Of a DNA stretch of 64,000 nt, positions 20,709 through 32,200 are shown in pieces; positions within the stretch are counted from its first letter, which is position 1, and each line of letters begins with the position of its first letter. Source of the stretch: Limnomonas spitsbergensis (lineage: Eukaryota > Chlorophyta > Chlorophyceae > Chlamydomonadales); contig JAYJMM010000123.1 of assembly GCA_037349105.1 (NCBI GenBank), forward strand, positions 496,001-560,000, read 5' to 3'. Position numbers and translations under genes: made by a program. Under the pieces are notes generated by a model that was not told where the DNA came from, did no database searches, and saw nothing but the letters and a program-made list of their open reading frames with translations.

Positions 20709-22619
20709 CTAAACCCCTGAATGCCCTTCAGACTTGCTGGCCTGTGGCTGAGCCTGGCCCACAGTGCTGGCGTTTAGTGCACGCCACTCATCCTGAATCT
20801 CCCCAAACAAAACCAACACATGCCTCTTTGTGAAGCCTAGCTGCTTCATCGCGCGTGATCCCCACGTTCGCATCAGCCGACCGTAACACCAGTCACAAGC
20901 AGGCCAGGACACCTGCCTAGGCATGCCGCCTCTCCGCTTCTTGCTGAACTCTGCCGCAGCAGCAGTGGACCTCCCATTCCGGCCCAAGCTGCCTCCTGCG
21001 CTCCGCTCTGCCTCACGCCCGTCCAACCCCACGCCATCTCCACTAGCAGCCAGATAGGCTCTAGCCTGCAGGCCCTCTGGTTCCGGAAGATTTGCAGATG
21101 ACAGCTGCAGCGTTGATCCGCCCCCCCGCTGTTTCCCCGCGACCCCAGACGCAAAGACTGGCACCGCCTCCGCCGCGGCGGCGAACGCATCCATTCGGAC
21201 ATGCTTCGTGGCGAGGTTGTTCAGATGAGCCTTTAGCTTTTGCTCCGTCGGATCCGCCAGCCACTCACAGAGAAACTGCATGCTGCCGACATTGCGCAAC
21301 GAGCGGCCGGGCCACGCCGCGGCCGCGCTGCTTGCCAGCCACAAGGGCGGGCCTCGCAGCAACACCCTGCCTGCTGACTCAGCCGTAGTCCCCGCAGCGC
21401 CCGCAGCTGGGCGCTCACCGCTGGGCGCTGCCTCCACCTGCTGCGCAGGTCCGTCATCTTCCAGCACCAGGCAGTTGGGGAACATGACATCGTTGGGGTC
21501 GGGCCCAAAGCAGCCCTCAGTCACCGCCAGCATATAGCAGGACCACGGTCCCAACCGCGAGCTACACTGCTGAAAGGTGTGACCTGTCAGCGTGAAAGCC
21601 GGCTGATTCGTTGCCGCCCATTCGTCAAGCAATCGCTCCGTCGAATCTGTATCGCTCGGTTCAACTTGAGGCAATTGCTGATGCGGCGGCGGCCGCTGTC
21701 TCTGCTGCCGCTGCTGCTGTAGAGGATGGGTGGCAGGGGTCACCATGAAGTCCAACTTCGACATGATGTAAGCACTGGCAGGACAGTCCACATGAGGGAT
21801 TTCCTGGCGGATGCAGACCCAGACCATTGCGTCCCCATGCGCCCGAGGAGCAGGAGGAGAGCGGGGAGGGGTGGCGGATGCCATCGAGGGCTGCTGGGTC
21901 CGCAGTTGTGGGATTGGCGACGATGAAAGGGCTGCAGAGGGCTGCACATCTGATTCGAATATGAAGGCCGAGAAGCTGGCGAAACGATGCTGTGGAGGGA
22001 AGGGCAGCAGGCTCGCCTCGGGTGTGCAGGCCTTGGATGGCTGAATGGACGCTTCGCCGAGCTGCGGACTTTTGAAGGACCTTCGGCGGCGCATTGATTG
22101 CATCACTCTGGTTGCTTGCGGCCCTGCTGTCGCCGAGCAAGGGGGGGTCGCGTGGTTCGAGGAGACCTGGGTGCCAGAGGAGCCGTCGTGGCCGTCGACA
22201 CACTGACGTGGGGTGGAATCAACAAATGTATGCCCGATACTTTGGCGCTGTCGCTCCTGCTCCTGTAGCTGATGATGGTGCTGCTGTGGGGGGGGCCCAG
22301 GCGCGCTGCGGTAGAATCTTCTGCGAGTCCTCACCGGGGCATTCACGGAAAGCCCTTCTTGGCCCGACTTGCTTCGCGCCTGTGGAGTCGTCATTGGCCG
22401 GGGCGCGAAGGACACGTTGCTGCAGTTGTTGCTGTGCGCCTCGGCCACCGACATGACTCTCCCGGCTGCTCCCCCGCACGCAAAGAGTGGCCGTCCAGGG
22501 ACGTTTGGCAGCACCTTGCAGGCTGGTGCTGTACTAACAGAGAGGATGGGTCCATGATGGTTCTTTGACCATATCAAAGAGAATCGGCTGCTTGCCTCGA
22601 GGCGATCGAGCCTCAGCAT
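20709..22619 (-). CDS. Hypothetical protein, intronless 636-aa ORF
   Basis: One uninterrupted minus-strand ORF from ATG 22619 to a stop at 20709; the frame is open about 130 bases further upstream without another ATG. It is low in complexity in the middle (poly-Q/P/H tracts near 22230 and 21690). It has two better-structured parts: a W/C-rich block (WVCIRQEIPHVDCP, TLTGHTFQQCSSRLGPWSCY) and a basic C-terminus with a CDWCYGRLMRTWG motif followed by KQLGFTKRHVLVLFGEIQDE. No family recognised. Being intronless and long in a genome of short exons makes it unusual: a retrogene, a captured mobile-element gene or a chance open frame are possible. Later in-frame ATGs are possible starts. Confidence 0.4.
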   Translation of the reverse strand: MLRLDRLEASSRFSLIWSKNHHGPILSVSTAPACKVLPNVPGRPLFACGGAAGRVMSVAEAHSNNCSNVSFAPRPMTTPQARSKSGQEGLSVNAPVRTRRRFYRSAPGPPPQQHHHQLQEQERQRQSIGHTFVDSTPRQCVDGHDGSSGTQVSSNHATPPCSATAGPQATRVMQSMRRRRSFKSPQLGEASIQPSKACTPEASLLPFPPQHRFASFSAFIFESDVQPSAALSSSPIPQLRTQQPSMASATPPRSPPAPRAHGDAMVWVCIRQEIPHVDCPASAYIMSKLDFMVTPATHPLQQQRQQRQRPPPHQQLPQVEPSDTDSTERLLDEWAATNQPAFTLTGHTFQQCSSRLGPWSCYMLAVTEGCFGPDPNDVMFPNCLVLEDDGPAQQVEAAPSGERPAAGAAGTTAESAGRVLLRGPPLWLASSAAAAWPGRSLRNVGSMQFLCEWLADPTEQKLKAHLNNLATKHVRMDAFAAAAEAVPVFASGVAGKQRGGGSTLQLSSANLPEPEGLQARAYLAASGDGVGLDGREAERSAGGSLGRNGRSTAAAAEFSKKRRGGMPRQVSWPACDWCYGRLMRTWGSRAMKQLGFTKRHVLVLFGEIQDEWRALNASTVGQAQPQASKSEGHSGV

Positions 22620-25062
22620 CCAGACTGACTGACGGGGCTTCCACACGAGAAATTTGGGGACCAATGATGTGATCAAAATAAATATATCGGTAGTACATGC
22701 GACATTGGCGGAAAAACCTAGTCTCGACGTGGACTGTGTCAGCCCCAACGTTCACACTGCAACTACCGGTTCCCGCCCACCTGCCGTACTCCTCTTTCCC
22801 TGGGACTTTGAATACCGCCGTGTCAGTCTGATTTCTTTACTGGCTTGTAGCTATGGAACGAAGCAGTCAAACGAACCACTTTCGGGTACCAAAAAAGAAG
22901 AACCACACAAAGTGTGTTGTTTCTGAATAGTTTTGGGTCTGGTTACGGATGCCTTTTAGCAACTAATATTTTTTGCTTGGTGGCACTTTGGTTTTTGGAA
23001 CTTCGAATTTTTGTAGATTGTTTGAAGCACTTACTTAATTAAATGACAGGTCTCTCGTACCAACTAATTTTTTTGGGTGCCATTAGAGTTATCGCTTTTC
23101 TTCTTTCCTATTCTCCATCCGTTTGACCTCTCTCGAAAATCATAAGTCTGAACGGCATTTGGTTTTTATCAAAGCCGGTCGCTACAGGAAAACAAAGGTT
23201 CTATAACGAGCTTCGGAACGTGCTCTGGCAGACGCTGCGGGGGCAGAGGATGGATAAGGAGCGTCCGTGACTCGGTGGCCCCATCCCAGCAGACTCAGCA
23301 GATTCAAGCTGTCCAGAGGACTGAGGAAGAGGCACACATGCAGGACAAAAAGCAGATGGCACAATTTGGTGTCTGATTGTTTTGCATACCGGTATTGATG
23401 CTCAGTCCCGGTGTTTATTTCTGGCTACGAATCCACATCTGGTTGCCGCCGAAGGCCCAAATGGGACTAAACCTGGACCGGCCCACGGCTGGCGGCCCAA
23501 GCAGTAGGGCTGGTTAAAAATGGGGTCTCTGGCCGGAGGCCGGGGCGTTGGTATGATGAAGCTGAGTCTCCAGCTGAGTCACGAAAAAATAAACACTGTT
23601 CAGTCCCTGTTATTAGTGACTGAAACAGTGTCATTTGCCCTTGCATTTGATGGGGATGGGCCACTGACTGGTGAAGCACGCTTGCATGTCTGTCAATTGG
23701 TAGCACTGACTATTTTTTTATGGAATTGGTCCACCTAGTGACCGGTGACAATGTAACATATTGATGTCATTTAGTGGCATCAGCAGCAGTGCTGTGCAAT
23801 TGCGCCGCAATTCAGAAACTGTCCGAGTAATCATGGTCCCTTGCGGGTAAAAGTAGCTGAATGTGTTCTGAAATTACGGAGACTGAGACTCAGCTACACA
23901 ATTCAGCTACAGGAAGGTCAGTAAGCGGAACAGCACCGATCAGTAGCCAGCCAGCCATGAGCGTTGCACGCATATTGAGGGTTTTCAGGGGGGGGGGGCG
24001 ATTTTTACAAAACGGATCAGTAATAAAATTAATTTCAGGTACCACATGAAGACAGAACCATAGAAACAAATCATGTAGATGTAGAGTTACATGGCACTTA
24101 AATCAGAGGGTTAATTTCGTTCCGTCTTCCTTTTTTTATTATTTCATGGTTTACCTTGGTTCAACACTTTCAGAAGTGATTGCATGTTGAGCATGCAATA
24201 TGCCCAATTGATAAGCAATTACAGTTGCAGAAGGGCCTGCCGGCATGAGCATGCATGTTGTACATACCGGTACTTGGCTGTACTGCATGAAGGGTTTGTA
24301 GTTTTGTACAGAATAATATTTTGAATGTAGCTCAAAGAGACATAACATACCAGGTGGTGACTGCCTGCCAACTGAGTCCTAGCATTAACTAAGTGCACTG
24401 CACCAGCTCCCCCAACCGCAAGAAGGAAGGACAGAATGAATGCAAATAAGCAGCACCTGAAGAGTGACAAATACCTGACGAGAATCTGAAGTGTACCTGA
24501 TATGATTGTATGAAGTGTAAGATGCTAACGTTTTTGAAGTGTCTATGATCTCCCGATGCCGTCTCACAGACGATTGGCATCACTACCACCACTAGAAAAA
24601 CACCGACATAGTTTATTTATATCAAAAATCAAGCACGGTCCTTTCAGTCATTGAAGACCCTGTCATAGGCTTTGCTGGTCACTGTTCGGATATCATAATT
24701 TCAGTTTTACAGACAGTTCCGCACCAAGCAGGCACCTAGGACTTGTACTTGCAAACCACATCAGATCTTCAGGTGTCAATAACTATCAAACAAAGTGGTA
24801 AACAGGACCTGGCATCCTTCATAGAACCTCCTACCTTCAAATTGTGGACCGACATCCAGCTATCACGCACCTAAAGCAGGAGGGGTGAAAAGAGTTGTCC
24901 ATTGGAACTTGTTTGCTTGTGCTGGCGCAGTGATACGGCCAGCGCAGTGCTACACCATGACAACCGTCGCTTTTTCATCATTCATATTCTGCCCTAGGGA
25001 AATCATAAATCCTGGTCAGTCACTCTGAAAGCCTGACAACGGTTGTCAGCCTCAAGCCGCAT
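22620..25062. other. AT-richer intergenic region
   Basis: No gene recognised on either strand. A small perfect-looking hairpin lies at 23593-23631 (ACACTGTTCAGTC with complement GACTGAAACAGTGT). Otherwise unique sequence with short polypurine runs. Confidence 0.4.
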
Positions 25063-25187
25063 GTCCATGACCTTACATCCCTGGGCCCTGCTATACAAGG
25101 CTTGGCCACGTGGGTGCAAGGTTGGGACAATGAAAGGAAGGAAGGATGAGGAGAGAAAGAAAGTGAGGGGGGAAGGAAAAGGAAGTA

Positions 25188-25368
25188 CCGTAGTCACGGA
25201 CGTATTTCGTTGTTTTGATCGTTGTTCAAAGAGCAACGAAATCAATTGTGGAACTGTGTTTGATTGGAAGTTTTCATGCTCAGGGGCAACGAATCAGAAA
25301 AATCGTCAAACAGCGACTTTTAAGCAACCACGAACTTCGAAAACAACGAAACACATCCGTGACTAAGG
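25188..25368. mobile_element. MITE with 28-bp terminal inverted repeats and TA duplication
   Basis: A 181-bp element bounded by inverted repeats. The left end starts CCGTAGTCACGGACGTATTT. The right end, read in complement, starts CCTTAGTCACGGATGTGTTT. The arms differ at about three of 28 positions. TA dinucleotides flank it (25186-25187 and 25369-25370), as expected for Tc1/mariner-type target duplication. The AT-richer interior has no ORF. This is a non-autonomous DNA transposon; no related transposase is in the window. Confidence 0.65.
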
Positions 25369-26220
25369 TAATGGGACTAACAAAGGTCAGCAAGGAAAGA
25401 AAGTCGGAAGTTCCCCCACATATTTGTTGCCTAGCCCTCAACACTGTCGACCACACAAGCGCAGAAGCAGGCGAGCCTTTTTAAGCTGACCCCAGAGATG
25501 TAATGTCATCCATAATTTCAAGAAAAGCTAGGGCAAGCCACCAGTGCCTGCTCCCGCTCCAGAACTCGTAGTGAAAGTCTGTGGCGCCTGTGGGGGCCTG
25601 CACAACGCACACCCCCATTCCGATAGCATCTCTTTGAATCTAGGGCACTGGTAGGAAGCCTGTAGCGCATCCTCCTATACTGGCATGTCCGGATTACAGT
25701 GTCCAACAGGGTATTTTTCCTCAGGCTTACAAGATTCGCACACAGGCTTGGCTCCCAGGCAATGGGTGCCAAGCCTTTTCCTCCGTTCTTTTGTCCTGCC
25801 CCCTCGTGTTTGTTTCCATCTTTCCTCCCAACCCTTCAGTTAGGCGCCCACGCAGCCGAGCCTTTCTGAGCAGGGCCCAAAGGTGTAACGTCATTGACCC
25901 AGGCAAAAATGGCCGACAGATTCTTTAGCCTGAAATGTTTAGTGAATACAGGTGGCCCCGACCAATGCACCCCCCCCTTTTTTTTGCACTAGAACGATGT
26001 CCAACTGCTCTGTGAAAGGACCTCAGAAAGGCCTTACACAGAGGACCCCTGGCCAAACTGTTCGGAAAACCGTTTTTGCCGGCTGCAAACCTGAGCCCCG
26101 CGGCAGGCGTTACAATTTGATCGGACCGCACTCGCTGCGCCAATCGAGCGGCCTCGATTCAAAACACAATCGCTGCCCTCTGTATCTCACATCGGGTAAC
26201 CCATTTTGTCTGGAAGCAAG
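25369..26220. other. Intergenic with two sense LINE tails
   Basis: No gene seen. Sense-oriented dispersed-tail copies lie at 25472-25512 and, well conserved, at 25848-25905 (GGGCCCAAAGGTGTAACGTC). The DUF1499-like gene begins at 26221. Confidence 0.45.
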
Positions 26221-29200
26221 ATGCAACGTGCATCAACCTCGGCTGCAGCTGGTCCTTCTTGCAGCGGATGCAGCGGCAGCAGCACCAGGCGACCCTTGCC
26301 CACACACTCTTCCTCTCCCCCTTGTGCCTGTTGTCCACCGCCTCGCGTTGTGACTGTTCCTTATGCCCAATCCGCCGATAGCGTATACTCGAGGCCATTG
26401 GGCCTTTTGCGACTTTCCTCCTCGCTGGGCATAGCTGCTTTCAACTGCGCAGCGGCCTGCACCCTCCTTCTCAGCCCGCCTTTGTTTCTCGCCCCGGGCG
26501 CAGCACTCGCGAAGCAGGAGCCAGCAGCAAGTCCTTATGGCCTGCAATCGACGATCCAATATGGGGTCACTAACCAAGGGTTAGTATCTGCATGTAGCCA
26601 TGTAAGCACCCGCATGTAGGTGCGAAGAGGAGCGGACCAGCAGGTTTTAAGAGGGACCGATGAGTTTTCCTTCGCACAACCAGGCTTTTACACAACGGGC
26701 ATGTGGATGGCAACTTTACTACTGCATCGAAAGCCAAGTCTGAGTCGTGGGGCTGGGCTTGGGGCTGGAAGCGTAGCATTTTTGTTCCCTCTGTTGGCGT
26801 AGTAGGGTTCAATAGTGCCTCTACCATGCAGCTAGCTCAAGACGCACCAGTGCCACTGCACAACCCCTTAAATGCCAGCATGGCCCATGCCATACTTATT
26901 GTGGATCCTGCTTCTCCAATTCATCATCAGGGCAGTCTACGCTCACCATGCAACCATGCAATGACGAGCCGCACCATATTCCACTGCACCGCGACACATG
27001 GCCATCAACAAACCCATGCAAGCATCCAAACATGGTTTCTGCACGGCCAGGCCAGGCTCTGGCCTGCAACACAATGATCCAAGCCTTTACTCAGCCTCGT
27101 CCCAGTCTGTCCCCAATCCTAGCCTCATCCCTGTCTGGTCACATTCCAGCCTTTGGAGCTGTTGACCAAAACCTGACCTGAGGCTGAAGAACGGGTGTGG
27201 AGGCAGAAAGTGGGGGACTGATGGCCCGTCATAGGCCGTTTGGCCTGTTTCCAACTGCTGCAACGGGATAAAAACAAATCCAACAATTTCAACTAACCGA
27301 ATTCAACTGGATGGCCCGGCCCTCTAGCCGGGGCCTGTCCCGCTGTATCTGCTACCAACCCTCAACCCTAAACCATGACCCGCTGCATCTGCTACCAACC
27401 CTAAACCCTAAACCACGACCCGCTGCATCTGCTACCAACCCTCAACCCTAAACCACGACCTGCTTCGCCTTCAGGTACATCCGCACCTGCCCCACAAACA
27501 TCAATCCCAATTGCGTCTCAACAGCGAGTACCAATGACGCCTACAGCTCCGCTTGGAGAGCCACCGAGGTGACTGAGGGTGATTGAGGTACAGGGTCAAG
27601 GGCACGAGGGGTGCAACAGGGAGTGCCAATGACGGCTACAGCTCCGCTGGGAGGGCCACTTCAGTATACCATTCATCTGGCCCACTCTGGGTAAACCATT
27701 TATCTGACCAAGGGTTCAGGAGTATAGAGTTAAGGGCATGAGGGTGCATGCACTGCTGACGGCAACAAGCTTGGTAGGCAATGCTGCTGACAAGATGGTA
27801 TTGGTACAGGAGAAGAGCGGATGAGCTGTCGACGGGATGCTATTGCGAGCTAATAGGAATGCCTGGATCCCCCTGAAATTACCGTCCTACACAGCTCCAC
27901 ACCTAGCTCCACACCCAGCTTTACCTCAACTCCACACCTGTTCTCTCCCCTAGGCGGATCCAGCAGCGGCAGCTGATGTGTTGCAGCGGGTCGTGCTCTC
28001 CATGTTTGACGGGACTGAGCAGGGCCAGGCTGAGCTCCTCAAGGTGGAGACACTGGAAGGAGGGGAGTACCTGCGATTTGGGTGAGAAGACAGGGGTAGG
28101 GACGAGAAGTAAGGGGCAGATGAGGGGCTGGGGAAATAGGGCACAAATACGGGATAGGGGTATAAGGCGAGGGTCAAGAAGCAAGGGGCAGAGGGAGGGC
28201 AGGGGTGAGGGGTAAGGGGCATCATGCAAGAGAAGGGGTAAGGGGCAGGGGTGAGGGATAGGGGCATCTTGCAAGAGAAGGGGTAAGGGGCAGGGGTGAG
28301 GGATAGGAGCATCATGCAAGAGAAGGGGTAAGGGGCAGGGGTGAGGGATAGGGGCATCATGCAAGAGAAGGGGTAAGGGGCAGGGGTGAGGGATAGGGGC
28401 ATCATGCAAGAGAAGTGGTAAGGGGCAGGGGTGAGGGATAGGGGCATCATGCAAGAGAAGGGGTAAGGGGCAGGGGTGAGGGATAGGAGCATCATGCAAG
28501 AGAAGGGGTAAGGGGCAGGGGTGAGGGATAGGGGCATCTTGCAAGAGAAGGGGTAAGGGGCAGGGGTGAGGGATAGGGGCATCATGCAAGAGAAGGGGTA
28601 AGGGGCAGGGGTGAGGGATAGGAGCATCATGCAAGAGAAGGGGTAAGGGGCAGGGGTGAGGGATAGGGGCATCATGCAAGAGAAGGGGTAAGGGGCAGGG
28701 GTGAGGGATAGGGGCATCATGCAAGAGAAGGGGTAAGGGGCAGGGGTGAGGGATAGGGGCATCATGCAAGAGAAGGGGTAAGGGGCAGGGGTGAGGGATA
28801 GGGGCATCATGCAAGAGAAGTGGTAAGGGGCAGGGGTGAGGGATAGGGGCATCATGCAAGAGAAGGGGTAAGGGGCAGGGGTGAGGGATAGGGGCATCAT
28901 GCAAGAGAAGTGGTAAGGGGCAGGGGTGAGGGATAGGGGCATCATGCAAGAGAAGTGGTAAGGGGCAGGGGTGAGGGATAGGGGCATCATGCAAGAGAAG
29001 TGGTAAGGGGCAGGGGTGAGGGATAGGGGCATCATGCAAGAGAAGGGGTAAGGGGCAGGGGTGAGGGATAGGAGCATCATGCAAGAGAAGGGGTAAGGGG
29101 CAGGGGTGAGGGATAGGGGCATCATGCAAGAGAAGGGGTAAGGGGCAGGGGTGAGGGATAGGGGCATCATGCAAGAGAAGGGGTAAGGGGCAGGGGTGAG

Positions 29201-32200
29201 GGATAGGGGCATCATGCAAGAGAAGTGGTAAGGGGCAGGGGTGAGGGATAGGGGCATCATGCAAGAGAAGGGGTAAGGGGCAGGGGTGAGGGATAGGGGC
29301 ATCATGCAAGAGAAGGGGTAAGGGGCAGGGGTGAGGGATAGGGGCATCATGCAAGAGAAGGGGTAAGGGGCAGGGGTGAGGGATAGGGGCATCATGCAAG
29401 AGAAGTGGTAAGGGGCAGGGGTGAGGGATAAGGGCATCATGCAAGAGAAGTGGTAAGGGGCAGGGGTGAGGGATAGGGGCATCATGCAAGAGAAGTGGTA
29501 AGGGGCAGGGGTGAGGGATAGGGGCATCATGCAAGAGAAGGGGTAAGGGGCAGGGGTGAGGGATAGGGGCATCATGCAAGAGAAGGGGTAAGGGGCAGGG
29601 GTGAGGGATAGGGGCATCATGCAAGAGAAGGGGTAAGGGGCAGGGGTGAGGGATAGGGGCATCATGCAAGAGAAGTGGTAAGGGGCAGGGGTGAGGGATA
29701 GGGGCATCATGCAAGAGAAGGGGTAAGGGGCAGGGGTGAGGGATAGGGGCATCATGCAAGAGAAGTGGTAAGGGGCAGGGGTGAGGGATAGGGGCATCAT
29801 GCAAGAGAAGGGGTAAGGGGCAGGGGTGAGGGATAGGGGCATCATGCAAGAGAAGTGGTAAGGGGCAGGGGTGAGGGATAGGGGCATCATGCAAGAGAAG
29901 GGGTAAGGGGCAGGGGTGAGGGATAGGGGCATCATGCAAGAGAAGGGGTAAGGGGCAGGGGTGAGGGATAGGGGCATCATGCAGGAGAAGGGGTAAGGGG
30001 CAGGGGTGAGGGATAGGGGCATCATGCAAGAGAAGTGGTAAGGGGCAGGGGTGAGGGATAGGGGCATCATGCAAGAGAAGGGGTAAGGGGCAGGGGTGAG
30101 GGATAGGGGCATCATGCAAGAGAAGGGGTAAGGGGCAGGGGTGAGGGATAGGGGCATCATGCAAGAGAAGGGGTAAGGGGCAGGGGTGAGGGATAGGGGC
30201 ATCATGCAAGAGAAGTGGTAAGGGGCAGGGGTGAGGGATAGGGGCATCATGCAAGAGAAGGGGTAAGGGGCAGGGGTGAGGGATAGGGGCATCATGCAAG
30301 AGAAGGGGTAAGGGGCAGGGGTGAGGGATAGGGGCATCATGCAAGAGAAGTGGTAAGGGGCAGGGGTGAGGGATAGGGGCATCATGCAAGAGAAGGGGTA
30401 AGGGGCAGGGGTGAGGGATAGGGGCATCATGCAAGAGAAGGGGTAAGGGGCAGGGGTGAGGGATAGGGGCATCATGCAAGAGAAGGGGTAAGGGGCAGGG
30501 GTGAGGGATAGGGGCATCATGCAAGAGAAGGGGTAAGGGGCAGGGGTGAGGGATAGGGGCATCATGCAAGAGAAGTGGTAAGGGGCAGGGGTGAGGGATA
30601 GGGGCATCATGCAAGAGAAGGGGTAAGGGGCAGGGGTGAGGGATAGGGGCATCATGCAAGAGAAGGGGTAAGGGGCAGGGGTGAGGGATAGGGGCATCAT
30701 GCAAGAGAAGGGGTAAGGGGCAGGGGTGAGGGATAGGGGCATCATGCAAGAGAAGGGGTAAGGGGCAGGGGTGAGGGATAGGGGCATCATGCAAGAGAAG
30801 TGGTAAGGGGCAGGGGTGAGGGATAAGGGCATCATGCAAGAGAAGTGGTAAGGGGCAGGGGTGAGGGATAGGGGCATCATGCAAGAGAAGTGGTAAGGGG
30901 CAGGGGTGAGGGATAGGGGCATCATGCAAGAGAAGGGGTAAGGGGCAGGGGTGAGGGATAGGGGCATCATGCAAGAGAAGGGGTAAGGGGCAGGGGTGAG
31001 GGATAGGGGCATCATGCAAGAGAAGGGGTAAGGGGCAGGGGTGAGGGATAGGGGCATCATGCAAGAGAAGGGGTAAGGGGCAGGGGTGAGGGATAGGGGC
31101 ATCATGCAAGAGAAGTGGTAAGGGGCAGGGGTGAGGGATAGGGGCATCATGCAAGAGAAGTGGTAAGGGGCAGGGGTGAGGGATAGGGGCATCATGCAAG
31201 AGAAGGGGTAAGGGGCAGGGGTGAGGGATAGGGGCATCATGCAAGAGAAGGGGTAAGGGGCAGGGGTGAGGGATAGGGGCATCATGCAAGAGAAGGGGTA
31301 AGGGGCAGGGGTGAGGGATAGGGGCATCATGCAAGAGAAGGGGTAAGGGGCAGGGGTGAGGGATAGGGGCATCATGCAAGAGAAGGGGTAAGGGGCAGGG
31401 GTGAGGGATAGGGGCATCATGCAAGAGAAGGGGTAAGGGGCAGGGGTGAGGGATAGGGGCATCATGCAAGAGAAGGGGTAAGGGGCAGGGGTGAGGGATA
31501 GGGGCATCATGCAAGAGAAGTGGTAAGGGGCAGGGGTGAGGGATAGGGGCATCATGCAAGAGAAGGGGTAAGGGGCAGGGGTGAGGGATAGGGGCATCAT
31601 GCAAGAGAAGGGGTAAGGGGCAGGGGTGAGGGATAGGGGCATCATGCAAGAGAAGGGGTAAGGGGCAGGGGTGAGGGATAGGGGCATCATGCAAGAGAAG
31701 GGGTAAGGGGCAGGGGTAGAACAGGCTAGGGATAATGAGCCTCCTTTCCTGTTATGACCATCAGGGACCAATGAGGCAATGACTGAACGGGTGGGTACAC
31801 TTTCAACCATGGGTCCTAAAGGATCAGGTCTTCATTGCAATCACACTGGAACCACGTCATGGCCATGTCTTACGCGAATCCCCAACACTGCCCTCCACCC
31901 CCTGTCACAGCCATGTTGCATGCTGACCATCCGAAAGCGCTATGTGGCTAGCAAACAACATTGCCGCCCCCAGGAATGCTGTCCCCCATGTTTCATGCTG
32001 TTGTCTCATCACCGTCATGTTTCCTGCTGTACCGCCTTCATCTGTACAGCTTCCGTACGAATTGGGGTCCAGAGCTGGATGTGGCCGAATTCCTGATCAA
32101 GCCTCAAGGCAAAGCTGAGGGCGCTTTGATCACCTATAGGTCACTCGCAGGTGGGGGGGGAAACGTGATTGGTATTCAAATTCCATTTATTAATATTTAT

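Noticed and set aside
27921..31810. Two very long minus-strand ORFs (over 1,250 codons) of 15-residue repeats
   Set aside because: They exist only because the 45-bp unit is divisible by three; the plus-strand exons of the DUF1499-like gene flank the array, which is intronic.
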